DNA of 64,000 nt from Chloroflexota bacterium. Lineage in GTDB: Bacteria; Chloroflexota; Anaerolineae; Promineifilales; Promineifilaceae. This document shows, piece by piece, positions 34,032-42,843 of this stretch (its first letter is position 1; each line of letters starts with the position of its first letter). A model generated the notes under the pieces. It was not told the origin of the DNA, did not search any database, and worked only from the letters and a program-made list of their open reading frames with translations. Location: assembly GCA_018004935.1 (NCBI GenBank), contig JAGNBF010000015.1:1-64000 (forward strand), given 5' to 3'. The position numbers and the translations under genes were made by a program.

Positions 34032-35303
34032 ATGAAATTATTGTTGATTTCGCCTTATCATACGGGAAGCCACAAAGCCTGGGCCGAGGGATATACCCGG
34101 AATAGTCAGCATGAGGTACGGCTGCTTACTTTGCCGGGGCGGTTTTGGAAGTGGCGGTTGCAGGGGGGGGCCGTGGCGTTGGCGCGGCTATTGGGGGAAG
34201 GGGATTTTGTGCCCGAGGCGGTGCTGGCCACTTCGATGTTGGATGTGGCGACGTGGTTAGGGTTGGTTCGCGGCCGCGTCTCTCCCCACATTCCTGTCTT
34301 CCTCTACATGCACGAAAATCAGCTCACTTACCCCTTGCCCGAAGACGGTGCCACAGGGCCAATGCGCCGTCAACTGGGCGAACGCGACCGCCACTATGCC
34401 CTCATCAATTACAAATCTATGTTAGTCGCCAATCAGGTGTTCTTTAACTCCCATTACCATCGGGAGAGTTTCTTCGCCGCTTTGCCTAACCTGCTCAAAC
34501 ATTTTCCCGACTATAACGAGCTAGAAACCATCCCTTCATTGGTTGCCAGGAGCCAGGTGTTGCCGGTAGGAATTGATCTGCGACGCTTTGATAGGGTGAA
34601 CGATGAACAGTCAATAGGGGGAAGTCAACTTTTAGCAGTTAGTAGTGGAACGGAGCCGGGGGAGGAAGTGATCCCCACGACACAGCCTACGTCCCAGCCT
34701 CTATCTCCCCCTCTCATCCTTTGGAATCAGCGATGGGAATATGATAAGAATCCACCCGCATTTTTTCGGGTGTTGTATCGGCTCATGGATGCGGGGCTGG
34801 ATTTTACGGTGGCTTTATGTGGGGAAAATTTTCGGCTCAAACCTCAGGAGTTTGACATGGCCATTGCCCGCCTGGGGAAGCGGGTTATCCATGCGGGTTA
34901 TGCCGATGAGGCCACGTATAAACGGCTATTATGGGCGGCGACGGTGACAGTTTCAACGGCCCATCACGAGTTTTTTGGTATCAGTATTTTGGAAGCCCTT
35001 TATTGTCATACATTTCCTGTTTTGCCTTACCGTTTGAGCTACCCAGAGTTGATTCCAGAAGTGTATCATCTACGCTGTTTGTATGAGAATGACAGTGGTC
35101 TGGAACAACGTTTACGGTGGGCGATTTTACACCCTACCGAAGCCAGGCAAATCGGGAGAGAATTAGCCAGAATCGCGGCCGCGTATGATTGGTCTATTGT
35201 CACATCCCAGTACGACAGGGCCATCAGCCAACAAACAGAGGCTCTTTGGGAATTCCGGGGGTTGACACCAGATGTACGGGCTGGCCTTGTGCCTGCCCAG
35301 TAA
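34032..35303 (+). CDS. QTMAN/GTDC1-family glycosyltransferase (DUF3524)
   Basis: 423 residues. The N-terminal DUF3524 domain is clear: MKLLLISPYHTGSHKAWAEG, then HEVRLLTLPGRFWKWRLQGG, FLYMHENQLTYP (about residue 92) and NSHYHRESFFAALPNLLKHFPD. A GT4-like C-terminal half follows (ILWNQRWEYDKNPPAFFRVL; STAHHEFFGISILEALYC). The animal member is the mannosyltransferase that glycosylates queuosine in tRNA-Asp. Bacterial members are usually unannotated; the tRNA role here is inference. An insertion of about 40 low-complexity residues (about 195-235) separates the two halves. The last 17 residues (EFRGLTPDVRAGLVPAQ) are translated from a family R repeat that also supplies the stop codon. The upstream in-frame extension to 33921 has no support. 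Confidence 0.82.
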   Translation: MKLLLISPYHTGSHKAWAEGYTRNSQHEVRLLTLPGRFWKWRLQGGAVALARLLGEGDFVPEAVLATSMLDVATWLGLVRGRVSPHIPVFLYMHENQLTYPLPEDGATGPMRRQLGERDRHYALINYKSMLVANQVFFNSHYHRESFFAALPNLLKHFPDYNELETIPSLVARSQVLPVGIDLRRFDRVNDEQSIGGSQLLAVSSGTEPGEEVIPTTQPTSQPLSPPLILWNQRWEYDKNPPAFFRVLYRLMDAGLDFTVALCGENFRLKPQEFDMAIARLGKRVIHAGYADEATYKRLLWAATVTVSTAHHEFFGISILEALYCHTFPVLPYRLSYPELIPEVYHLRCLYENDSGLEQRLRWAILHPTEARQIGRELARIAAAYDWSIVTSQYDRAISQQTEALWEFRGLTPDVRAGLVPAQ

Positions 35304-35422
35304 AGTACAGATAACTAAATGCAAGTATGATGGTTGACACCAGATGTACGGACTGGCCTTGTGCCTGCCCAGTGTGGGGCAACCACAAGGGTTGCCCGTA
35401 CCCCACGAAATCCTGAAGACCC
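35248..35422. repeat. Family R repeats, partial tandem (two copies)
   Basis: GTTGACACCAGATGTACGG is followed by GGCCTTGTGCCTGCCC twice, at about 35263 and 35333. The second copy continues to GGTTGCCCGTACC and CCTGAAGACCCC. The first copy overlaps the 3' end of the glycosyltransferase gene. Confidence 0.85.
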
Positions 35423-35466
35423 CAAACAGATTAATCCATCCTCTCATGATTCGGATGAATGAACCA

Positions 35467-38412
35467 ATGAAAACACGTAATTGGAATACCGCCTCAACCG
35501 ATGAAACGCAGAGACGGATCTCCCAACTTCTCAATACCATCCTGGGTGTGAGTTTTATCGCCACCATTATTTATGGTCTGGTTTTGCTCGTTTTATCACC
35601 TACCTTTTATATGAGTCTGGTGATGATCCTTTTTATCCTGATACACCTGGGTTTGACCTGGGCTTTGGGCAGTCGTGGTTATTTAACCGTAGCCAGTCTG
35701 TCTATCACGATTGGTTTATGGATAGCATTGACCATTTCCTTTTATTTTACCGGTGGTGTCACCAATCCCAGCATTAGTGGCTACATGCTCATTATCGTTA
35801 TGGCCGGATTGTTACTGGGGGGGCGAGCCAGTCTGGCCTTCGCGGCCGCGACCTTTCTCGCCCTCACCCTACTTCTTTCTCTGGAAATCAACGGGCGGTT
35901 ACCTTTTTTCCCCCAAGAAGCCTCCCTCTTGTGGGAATCCTATACCATTCAAAACCTTTATAGCCTGGTCATGGCTACCCTTCTGCACCTCACAACCCAC
36001 AGTATTGAGCAGGGTTTTCAGCGCGACAAAGAGATCACCGCAACCTTACGCACCACCAACACCCACCTGGAACATGAAATTGAGGCAAAACAGTTCATTG
36101 AAAAAGCCCTACGCGAAAGCGAAACCCGCTACCGCATCCTGGTTGAACATGCCCCAGATGCCATTCTCGTGGTAGATGTGGATAGCGGCCGCATCATAGA
36201 CGTTAATCAGAGTGCGATAAAACTCTTTGGCTACAGCCGCAACGAATTACTCAACACCACACCCCTCACCCTGATCGCTCCCCATCAAGCAGAAGGCCTC
36301 CCTGCCACTGAAATCGTCACCACCCTCATAACACGCGCCCTACAAGGTGAACTCCCCGTCGTTGAATGGTTAGCCCACAATCGCAACCAGGTCCCTTTCT
36401 TCTGTGAAGTACGCCTGGCCCTTCTAACCACTTCTCCACGACGGTTACTCCGCTACAGCATTCTGGATATTCAGGAACGCAAACAGGCTGAAGAACGGGA
36501 ACATCAGGAAAAGCAACGACTGGAACAGATTATCAGTGCCATTCCAGCGGCGGTTATCATCAGCGCCCAGGATGATCGCCAAACCATTCTCTGGTTGAAT
36601 GAATTGGGTGCCCGTTATGCGGGTCTCCCGGCGGAACAATTGATTGGGCAAAGTGCGCTCGATTATTACGCCGATGATGAGATCAAAATAGAAATGTTCT
36701 CTCATCTCCTCAAAATAGGGCACTTGCATCATTTTGAAATTCGTCTGCGCAATGCGCTGGGCCTTATCACCTGGAACAGAGTCTCCATTGCCCCCTTTGC
36801 CTATCTGGGGCAACCCGCCCATCTGAGTATCATCATCAATACCCAAAAGCTAAAAATAGCCGAGGAAGCGTTGCGCGAAAGTGAAGAGCGTTTCCGCATT
36901 TTTGCCGAAACTTCATTTAATGGGATTGTCATCACGATAAACGGCAAGGCGGTAGAGATGAATGAATCGTTTGCCCATATGTTTGGTTATACCCGAGAGG
37001 AATTGCTCGGGAAAACACCTGCGGATGTGTTCACGGCAGAATCAGCGCAACGGGTCTATGCTTACATGAAGCACAATCATGAAGGAGTCTTGGAAGTCAC
37101 AGGGGTGCGCAAAGATGGCTCCACCCTGCCTGTGGAAGTGACAGCCAAGACGATTGTTTACAAAGGGCAAGCGGCCCGTCTGGCTGGTATTCGGGATTTG
37201 ACACAACGAGAACTACAGGCGGAAGCGTTACGGCAGATGCAGAAGATTGAGAGTTTGGGCTTACTGGCCGGGGGGGTCGCTCATGATTTTAACAATTTGC
37301 TGGTGGCGATATTAGGTCAGGCTTCTGTGGCCCTGGCAAAAATGCGCTATGAGGAAGCCGCGCGGCCGCATATCGAAAAAATGAAAAAGGCGGCTGAACG
37401 TGCGGCCGCGCTGACCCACCAGCTTTTAGCTTACTCAGGAGGGGGCCAGTTCAATATGCAAACCGTTCAACTCAACGACCTCATCCAGGAAAATATTCAC
37501 CTGTTTGAAGTAGCCCTACCTCCTTCCGTCCGCCTCGAAACCAATCTGGATCCCCACTTGCCCCCCATCGAAGCCGATGCCGGTCAGATGCAACAGGTGC
37601 TTATGAACCTGATTATCAACGGAGCCGAAGCGATTCAAAACGATGATGGCTATGTCCATCTTTCAACTCAAATCCTCTGGTTAGAGGGAGAAGAAAAAGA
37701 ACGTCACTATTGGCGGCTCACCGGTCAGCCTCTGTCGCCCGGCCCTTATGTCTGTTTACAAGCTGAAGATAATGGCATTGGCATGGATGAGGCCTTGCTG
37801 GCACGCATATTTGATCCATTCTTCACCACCAAAGCCACTGGCCGGGGGTTGGGTCTGGCCGCCGTCCTGGGTATTATGCGCGGTCATCAGGGAGGAATTA
37901 GTGTAACCAGCCAACTCGGACGAGGTACTCGCTATTCTTTACTTTTCCCAGCTCTGATATCACCCTCCACCCAGATAGAGGAACTGGCCGAAATGCCAGC
38001 CCCGCCCCCAGAAACGCAGACGATTCTGGTGATTGATGATGAAAGGTGGGTGCGTGAAGCGATGGATGATATTTTGAGCCTGGATGGTTTTACCGTATTC
38101 GCGGCCGCGGACGGTCAGACCGGTCTCAGGCTTTTCCAGGAACACCACACCAGTATCAATCTCGTCATTCTCGATCTCTCAATGCCTGGTCTAAGTGGTG
38201 AAGCTACCTACAAACGGTTCCGCCAGATTGAACCCCAGATTAAAATCGTTCTCTCTTCTGGTTACAGCGAAAAAGAGGTTATCCCTCGCTTCCAAAATGA
38301 TGTGCTAACCACCTTCTTACAAAAACCTTATGACCAGCACCAACTTATCCGCACCGTCAGGCAGGCCCTCACCGCTCAGCCCCCGCCACCGGCACCACCA
38401 GATGAAAAATAG
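35467..38412 (+). CDS. Hybrid sensor kinase: membrane module, three PAS domains, kinase and receiver
   Basis: 981 residues from the chosen start. Order: five or six membrane helices (about 20-170), a coiled coil, PAS 1 (about 221, VEHAPDAILVVDVDSGR), PAS 2 (about 353), PAS 3 (about 474, FAETSFNGIVITINGK), phosphoacceptor His in GGVAHDFNNLLVAILG (about 603), ATPase domain (NLIINGAEAIQ; AEDNGIGMDEALLARIFDPF; GRGLGLAAVLGI), and a receiver domain (from about 852, ILVIDDERWVREAM) with phospho-Asp in VILDLSMPG (about 902). An output partner is not visible. The HDFNN motif marks the NtrB-like kinase class. The start is uncertain because ATGs at 35446, 35455 and 35467 have equally poor ribosome sites. 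The 3' end overlaps the next, convergent gene by 44 bp. Confidence 0.87.
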   Translation: MKTRNWNTASTDETQRRISQLLNTILGVSFIATIIYGLVLLVLSPTFYMSLVMILFILIHLGLTWALGSRGYLTVASLSITIGLWIALTISFYFTGGVTNPSISGYMLIIVMAGLLLGGRASLAFAAATFLALTLLLSLEINGRLPFFPQEASLLWESYTIQNLYSLVMATLLHLTTHSIEQGFQRDKEITATLRTTNTHLEHEIEAKQFIEKALRESETRYRILVEHAPDAILVVDVDSGRIIDVNQSAIKLFGYSRNELLNTTPLTLIAPHQAEGLPATEIVTTLITRALQGELPVVEWLAHNRNQVPFFCEVRLALLTTSPRRLLRYSILDIQERKQAEEREHQEKQRLEQIISAIPAAVIISAQDDRQTILWLNELGARYAGLPAEQLIGQSALDYYADDEIKIEMFSHLLKIGHLHHFEIRLRNALGLITWNRVSIAPFAYLGQPAHLSIIINTQKLKIAEEALRESEERFRIFAETSFNGIVITINGKAVEMNESFAHMFGYTREELLGKTPADVFTAESAQRVYAYMKHNHEGVLEVTGVRKDGSTLPVEVTAKTIVYKGQAARLAGIRDLTQRELQAEALRQMQKIESLGLLAGGVAHDFNNLLVAILGQASVALAKMRYEEAARPHIEKMKKAAERAAALTHQLLAYSGGGQFNMQTVQLNDLIQENIHLFEVALPPSVRLETNLDPHLPPIEADAGQMQQVLMNLIINGAEAIQNDDGYVHLSTQILWLEGEEKERHYWRLTGQPLSPGPYVCLQAEDNGIGMDEALLARIFDPFFTTKATGRGLGLAAVLGIMRGHQGGISVTSQLGRGTRYSLLFPALISPSTQIEELAEMPAPPPETQTILVIDDERWVREAMDDILSLDGFTVFAAADGQTGLRLFQEHHTSINLVILDLSMPGLSGEATYKRFRQIEPQIKIVLSSGYSEKEVIPRFQNDVLTTFLQKPYDQHQLIRTVRQALTAQPPPPAPPDEK

Positions 38413-39730
38413 CTCCCTCACCGGAGCGACCATCCACCCATACTCGCCCTTTGTGCGCTTCTACAAGAGAACGCACAATCGCCAGCCCTAACCCAGACCC
38501 CCCTTCAGCCCGGTGACGGGATTTGTCGCCGCGATAGAAACGGTCAAACAGGTGGGGCACTTCTTCTACAGCAATGCCAGGGCCGTTATCCTGTACCTGC
38601 CACTCAACACCATCGGCATGGAGGAGAGCACGCAGGGTAACGCGGCCGCGTTCCGGCGTATAACGGAGTGCATTAGCCAACAAATTCGTCAACACCTGCG
38701 CCATTCGGTCAGGATCTACCTGTACCTCTGGTAAATCCGGCGCGATTTCTGTGCGTAGTTCCACCTGTTTTTGTTGGGCCTGGGGGCGAAAAGACGCGGC
38801 CGCGTTCGTGAGCAACTCTTGTGACGCCACCGGGCGTACCAACAGGGTCAATTCTCCGGCATCAGCCAGGGAAAGGGTACGCAAATCATCCACCAGCCGG
38901 TTCAAGCGGCGGGCCTCATCATGAATAATGGCTAATGTGTCCGGTGTAGGCGGCAAAATACCATCCTGCATGGCTTCCGCATGGCCCAAAATAAGGCTCA
39001 AGGGGGTGCGCAATTCATGGGCAATATCGGCTGTCATCTGCCGCCGAAGCTGGCGACCACGCGCCAATTCGACATTCATCTGGTTAAATGCCTGAGCCAG
39101 TTCCCCGATTTCATCCTGCGAACGGACGGGTACTGTCTGACCCCACTCCCCTCTGGCGACAGCACGGGTGGCGCTGGTGAGTTCTTGTAACGGGCGGGTG
39201 AGATTGCGGGCCAACAGAACCCCTAACACGAGGGCAATCGCGGCCGCGCCCAAGGCCGCCAAAATTAACCCGGTGCGTAAGCGTGTGGCAAACAGGGTAC
39301 GCTGTTGTGTTGCCATCATCCCCGTGTGTTCCTGCCCACTGGTTACTAATAAGGTACCCACCCGCTCACCATCCAGGGTAATAGCCACTCCTGAAGCCAG
39401 CGTCGCCGCTGTTAAATTGGTATTACGGGAAAAGCCAGCACCAGGCACGATGATGTGGCCGGTGGCGTCTGCCAGAGCCGTTCGCCGCATTTGCCCACTC
39501 CCTGAAGCAAAACCATCCAGAGTGCCCACAAATTGCTCTACCCCACTCCAATCTCTATTACGGGCATAATAATCAGCCAGATTGGCCGCGGCCGCGGTTA
39601 CAGCCTGGGACTCCAACGCCGTATCATATGCCCTGGCAGAAATGCCCCCAGCCAAAATCGCCACCAGGAGAATACCGGTTAGACTAACAACGAGAAAGGA
39701 GAGAGTAAGTTTATAGGTAAGCGGCCGCAT
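38369..39730 (-). CDS. BaeS-like sensor histidine kinase
   Basis: 453 residues. N-terminal helix (about 5-28), outer domain (30-160), second helix (about 157-180, LILAALGAAAIALVLGVLLA), HAMP (about 180-230), phosphoacceptor in DIAHELRTPLSLILGH (His at about 236), ATPase domain with NLLANALRYTPERG, VQDNGPGI, LFDRFYRGDKSR and GGSGLGLAIVRSL. It pairs with the OmpR-type regulator encoded upstream on the same strand (gap 232 bp, filled by a repeat). The start at 39730 overlaps a GCGGCCGC (the codons after ATG read CGG CCG C); GAGA upstream gives modest support. It converges on the hybrid kinase with a 44-bp overlap. Confidence 0.92.
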   Translation of the reverse strand: MRPLTYKLTLSFLVVSLTGILLVAILAGGISARAYDTALESQAVTAAAANLADYYARNRDWSGVEQFVGTLDGFASGSGQMRRTALADATGHIIVPGAGFSRNTNLTAATLASGVAITLDGERVGTLLVTSGQEHTGMMATQQRTLFATRLRTGLILAALGAAAIALVLGVLLARNLTRPLQELTSATRAVARGEWGQTVPVRSQDEIGELAQAFNQMNVELARGRQLRRQMTADIAHELRTPLSLILGHAEAMQDGILPPTPDTLAIIHDEARRLNRLVDDLRTLSLADAGELTLLVRPVASQELLTNAAASFRPQAQQKQVELRTEIAPDLPEVQVDPDRMAQVLTNLLANALRYTPERGRVTLRALLHADGVEWQVQDNGPGIAVEEVPHLFDRFYRGDKSRHRAEGGSGLGLAIVRSLVEAHKGRVWVDGRSGEGAIFHLVVPVAGAER

Positions 39731-39792
39731 AATTTTCTCAACACAATTGAATACAGGAGACATTCTAAACACTTAGACAGGTTTAGACAGAA

Positions 39793-39925
39793 ACCCATCC
39801 CCCTGCCCCCTTCCCACGGGGAAGGGGGAAAACCCACAGCGCAGTTTTTCGGGGCCTTTGCCCCGAAAAACTGCGCTCAGAAAAATTCCCCGCCCCTGGG
39901 GGCGGGGTTAGGGGTGGGGGCCTCT
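39793..39925. repeat. A/C-type repeat core with variable stem
   Basis: CTTCCCACGGGGAAG hairpin, then a stem-loop at 39838-39877 (AGCGCAGTTTTTCGGGGC and its inverse), then CCCCGCCCCTGGGGGCGGGG. The same three modules occur in the elements at 42053 and 4866. It lies between the response regulator and kinase genes. Confidence 0.8.
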
Positions 39926-39962
39926 GGCAACAAATTGCTACATTGATCACATTGCCGCACAC

Positions 39963-40646
39963 TCACGATTCACTTACCCGATACCCCACTCCATAAACCG
40001 TCTCAATATAACGAGGCTGGCGTGGATCATCCCCTAATTTGGCCCGCAAATTCTTAATATGCGCATCTACCGTACGTTCCAACCCTTCCAGATTGTCACC
40101 AGGCAATTGCTCCAGCAACTCACTCCGGCTAAATACCTTACCCGGCGAGGCTAACATCGTTGCCAACAAGGCAAACTCAGAGGGAGTCAAATCTAACACC
40201 TGCTCCCCTATTTTCGCCACATGCCCCACCCGATCTACCATCATCTCCCCTACCCGCAAAATATCTGACACCAATGGCTCGGCTACCGCCCGGCGCAACA
40301 AAGCTCGCACCCTGGCCGTCAGTTCTCTCGGGCTAAAAGGTTTGGTCACATAATCATCCGCCCCCAACTCCAGGCCAACCACCTTATCTTCTTCCTCAAC
40401 TCTGGCAGTCAGTAGAATAATCGGGGTATTTCGTTCGCGGCGGTGCAGACGCATAAATTCATAACCATCCATCTCCGGCATCATAATATCAAGCAATACC
40501 AGATCGGGTTTTTCCTGGCGGGAAATAAGCAACGCTTCACGCCCATTATTGGCAGTCAGCACCCGATAACCACCCTGTACCAGATATGCTTTGACAAGGG
40601 AGAGCAAACGGGGTTCATCATCAACAAGAAGAATAGTATGAGACAT
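39963..40646 (-). CDS. OmpR/PhoB-family response regulator
   Basis: 227 residues. Receiver domain: ILLVDDEP (acidic pocket), phospho-Asp in LVLLDIMMPEMDG at about residue 52, Thr in IILLTA, Lys in VTKPFSPREL. The C-terminal winged helix (about 130-227) has the usual DLTPSEFALLATMLASPGKVFSRSELLEQL and VDAHIKNLRAKLGDDPRQPRYIETVYGVGYR. It binds DNA when phosphorylated by the adjacent BaeS-like kinase. The start at 40646 has GGGAG at a longish distance. The secreted DUF2680-like gene lies upstream on the same strand and is a reasonable candidate target. Confidence 0.93.
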   Translation of the reverse strand: MSHTILLVDDEPRLLSLVKAYLVQGGYRVLTANNGREALLISRQEKPDLVLLDIMMPEMDGYEFMRLHRRERNTPIILLTARVEEEDKVVGLELGADDYVTKPFSPRELTARVRALLRRAVAEPLVSDILRVGEMMVDRVGHVAKIGEQVLDLTPSEFALLATMLASPGKVFSRSELLEQLPGDNLEGLERTVDAHIKNLRAKLGDDPRQPRYIETVYGVGYRVSES

Positions 40647-40742
40647 AAAGATATGACTCCCATGAATCTTTAGGATCAAGGATGAAATAACCTACGGAAC
40701 TGAGACGAGAGCGTCGTACAACTTTACCTAAGCTTTCGTAGA

Positions 40743-40930
40743 TTTATACTTACCACGGTCATAAAGTGACATTTTGTTAGCGGCCACAGCCTGAGTAGGT
40801 TTATGCTGAAAACCCATCCCCTAGCGATCCCAGAGGGAAAGGGGAGAAACCTACTGGCGGGGTTAGGGTGGCCTCGGATATTTCCCACGCGGCAATAAAA
40901 CGACACGGCGGGAAAATGTCAGCTTATGTC
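40743..40930. repeat. Family C element copy 1
   Basis: It begins CCACGGTCATAAAGTGACATTTTG (given here only as the start of a shared 40-bp end) and finishes GGGAAAATGTCAGCTTATGTCC, an imperfect inverse. Its larger relative is at 42053-42522, same orientation, on the other side of the DUF2680-like gene. Confidence 0.78.
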
Positions 40931-40933
40931 CTT

Positions 40934-41041
40934 CGCCAGGCTCGCCCGGCCGTAAAACGGACCGGGCTATGGCTACGAAGGCCGTTGGCCTGGTAGGTTT
41001 CGCCCGGCGGTTTGACCACCAGACGGGGCTATTAAACGTTT
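40934..41041. repeat. Family E-like element (partial)
   Basis: Palindromes GCCCGGCCGTAAAACGGACCGGGC and GCCCGGCGGTTTGACCACC as in family E (46755-46911), ending AAACGTTTAG. Confidence 0.7.
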
Positions 41042-41091
41042 AGAAGGGCAGTTACCGGAAGGGTAACTGCCCTTGATAAAGTAAGCAAGGA

Positions 41092-41934
41092 TCAGGCTTC
41101 GTCAGTGGGGACGGTGTTGTCAGTGGGTGGGGTCATATTGGGGCAGTTGCCCCCATTACCACCACCACGGTGTCCCTGACCACCTCCGTAGCCCATACCA
41201 GCATGACCCCCATGACTCAGCAACCAATCGGCCTGCTCCTGAGTAATAAGTCCATCGGCCAGGGCCTGGTTAATGGCCGCTTCCCGTTCGGCCTGGATGT
41301 CTGCCTGGACCGTCGCCAGGTCTAAACCCAGTTCATCCACCAGTTCTGGTAGATATTGACCATCGGCATGGGCGGCTAATAGATCTTCCACCGTGATACC
41401 CAGAGCATCGGCTACGATAGCCTGCATGTCAATGAGGTCATGGGCCAGGGTGCGCATTTCTAACCGCGCCAACATCAGGTCGGCCTGTTCCTGGGTGATG
41501 GTTCCCTCAGTTACAGCCTGGTTGATAGCTTCGCTCAGGCCAGCGACGATATTGGCCTGAACGGTGTCCATATCTAACCCCAATTCGGCCACAAGTTCGG
41601 GTAGACGTTGCCCGGCGGCCTGAGCCGTATCTAACTCCTCGACAGTGATACCGAGGGCTTCGGCGATGATGCTTTTCATGTCAATGAGGCCCATTCCCCG
41701 GCCAAAACCAGGACTGCCGTTGGCCATCATCCCTTGCCCGCCATTGGCCATCATGCCCTGACCGCCATTACCCATCATGGATCCCCGGGGGCTGTTCATC
41801 TGGCCGGGAACCATGCCTGTGGTGGGGGAAGCAGGGGTGTTGACTGACTGCGCGGCCGCGAATCCGGCCCCTACCGCCGCTACCAACGCGACAACAAAAA
41901 GGGTGATAGCCACAATTTTCAGAAAGGTTTTCAT
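41092..41934 (-). CDS. Secreted protein with two DUF2680-like repeats
   Basis: 280 residues, function unknown. Signal peptide at 1-28 (FLKIVAITLFVVALVAAVGAGFAAAQS), then a Met/Gly/Asn-rich linker with the unit GGQGMMAN. Two homologous repeats of about 75 residues follow (about 85-160 and 169-243), each with ALGITVEEL, LPEL(V)xELGLD, AINQA and the GxITQEQADxxL motif. The tail is Gly/His-rich (HGGHAGMGYGGGQGHRGGG). DUF2680-type proteins are small helical envelope proteins of Gram-positives and Chloroflexota. The His/Met-rich parts could bind metal, but this is only a guess. A good AAAGGAG site. It stands upstream of the OmpR-type regulator and between two family C repeats. Confidence 0.8.
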   Translation of the reverse strand: MKTFLKIVAITLFVVALVAAVGAGFAAAQSVNTPASPTTGMVPGQMNSPRGSMMGNGGQGMMANGGQGMMANGSPGFGRGMGLIDMKSIIAEALGITVEELDTAQAAGQRLPELVAELGLDMDTVQANIVAGLSEAINQAVTEGTITQEQADLMLARLEMRTLAHDLIDMQAIVADALGITVEDLLAAHADGQYLPELVDELGLDLATVQADIQAEREAAINQALADGLITQEQADWLLSHGGHAGMGYGGGQGHRGGGNGGNCPNMTPPTDNTVPTDEA

Positions 41935-42052
41935 GATATTTCTCCTTTGGTTTTCATGTTCCCGCTTAATCGGTTGTGTTCATATTTAGAGCTTACTCAG
42001 CGGTTGTGTAGAAGTTGTGAAGAAAAGATCACATATTTGTAAAAGAGAAGGT

Positions 42053-42522
42053 AACTATACTTGCCACGGTCATAAAGTGACATTTTGTTAGCGGCAACAG
42101 ATTGGTAGGTTTGGACTGAAGACCCATCCCCCTTCCCCTTCCCAGTTGTCGTTTAAAAAATTAATCAGGTAATGGAATCCCCCTACCCCTAACCCCGCCC
42201 CCAGGGGCGGGGAACTTTTCTAAGGGGCATTTTTCGGGGCGAATGCCCCGAAAAATGCCCCATGGGAATTCCCCCCTTTCCTCGGGAATCGGCAGGGGGA
42301 ATGGGGTCAATGAAGGCGTTACCCAATTAAAAATTTAATGAACAAGAGGGAAGGGGGGGAAACCCAACGGCGCGGTTTGGCGAGCGTCCGCTCGCCAAAC
42401 CGCGCCGAAAATAGTTCCCCGCCCCCAGGGGCGGGGTTAGGGGTGGGGGTGGCCTTGGATAAACCCAACACGACGATAAAGTGAGACGGCGACAGGGGAA
42501 AAAATGTCAGATTATGCCCTTT
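42053..42522. repeat. Family C element copy 2, interrupted by a 200-bp B element
   Basis: The ends match copy 1 (GGTCATAAAGTGACATTTTG; AAAATGTCAGATTATGCCC). The B element (42146-42345) sits in the TTCCC...GGGAA hairpin. Further right are the stem at 42369-42406 with perfect 18-bp arms (GGCGCGGTTTGGCGAGCG) and the CCCCGCCCCCAGGGGCGGGG hairpin. Confidence 0.83.
42146..42345. repeat. 200-bp MITE-like element, family B copy 2
   Basis: The ends TTGTCGTTTAAAAAATTAATC and AATTTAATGAACAA are as in copies 1 and 3. The internal stem at 42224-42261 is GGGGCATTTTTCGGGGC and its inverse. It is inverted relative to copy 3 and nearly identical to it over most of its length. Confidence 0.88.
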
Positions 42523-42524
42523 GA

Positions 42525-42684
42525 CAGTATATACACATTCTCTCCCGCCCGGTGGTCAAACCACCGGGCTAAACATACGAAGCCCTATGGGCTAAAACCC
42601 CAGGCCAGTGACCTTTGTAACCATAGCCCGGTTATTTACGACCGGGCGAGTCTGGCGGACAAATATATATGACTGAACGCTTAC
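42525..42684. repeat. Family E element copy, reverse orientation
   Basis: CGCCCGGTGGTCAAACCACCGG hairpin, GCCCTATGGGCTAAAACCC, CCCGGTTATTTACGACCGGG, ending in TATATGACTGAACGCTTAC. The left terminal repeat is missing or degenerate. Confidence 0.75.
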
Positions 42685-42718
42685 TGCCCGGCGGACACGT
42701 GGTAACACGGGCCGTCTC

Positions 42719-42727
42719 TGCTATAAT
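42719..42727 (+). promoter_or_regulatory. Extended -10 element upstream of the LysM gene
   Basis: TGCTATAAT is a perfect -10 with the TGn extension. The -35 position (about 42699) is poor. It would give a leader of about 110 bases. Confidence 0.5.
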
Positions 42728-42843
42728 GCCCGGCGCAGTGCAACATGTGGGTTTTATTCCACCTGACCTCTGGGAAGAAAAACGGATCATGACATACCAG
42801 CGGTAATTTTTGCACCCAAAAGTGGGTTTTAATTTAACGGTTT

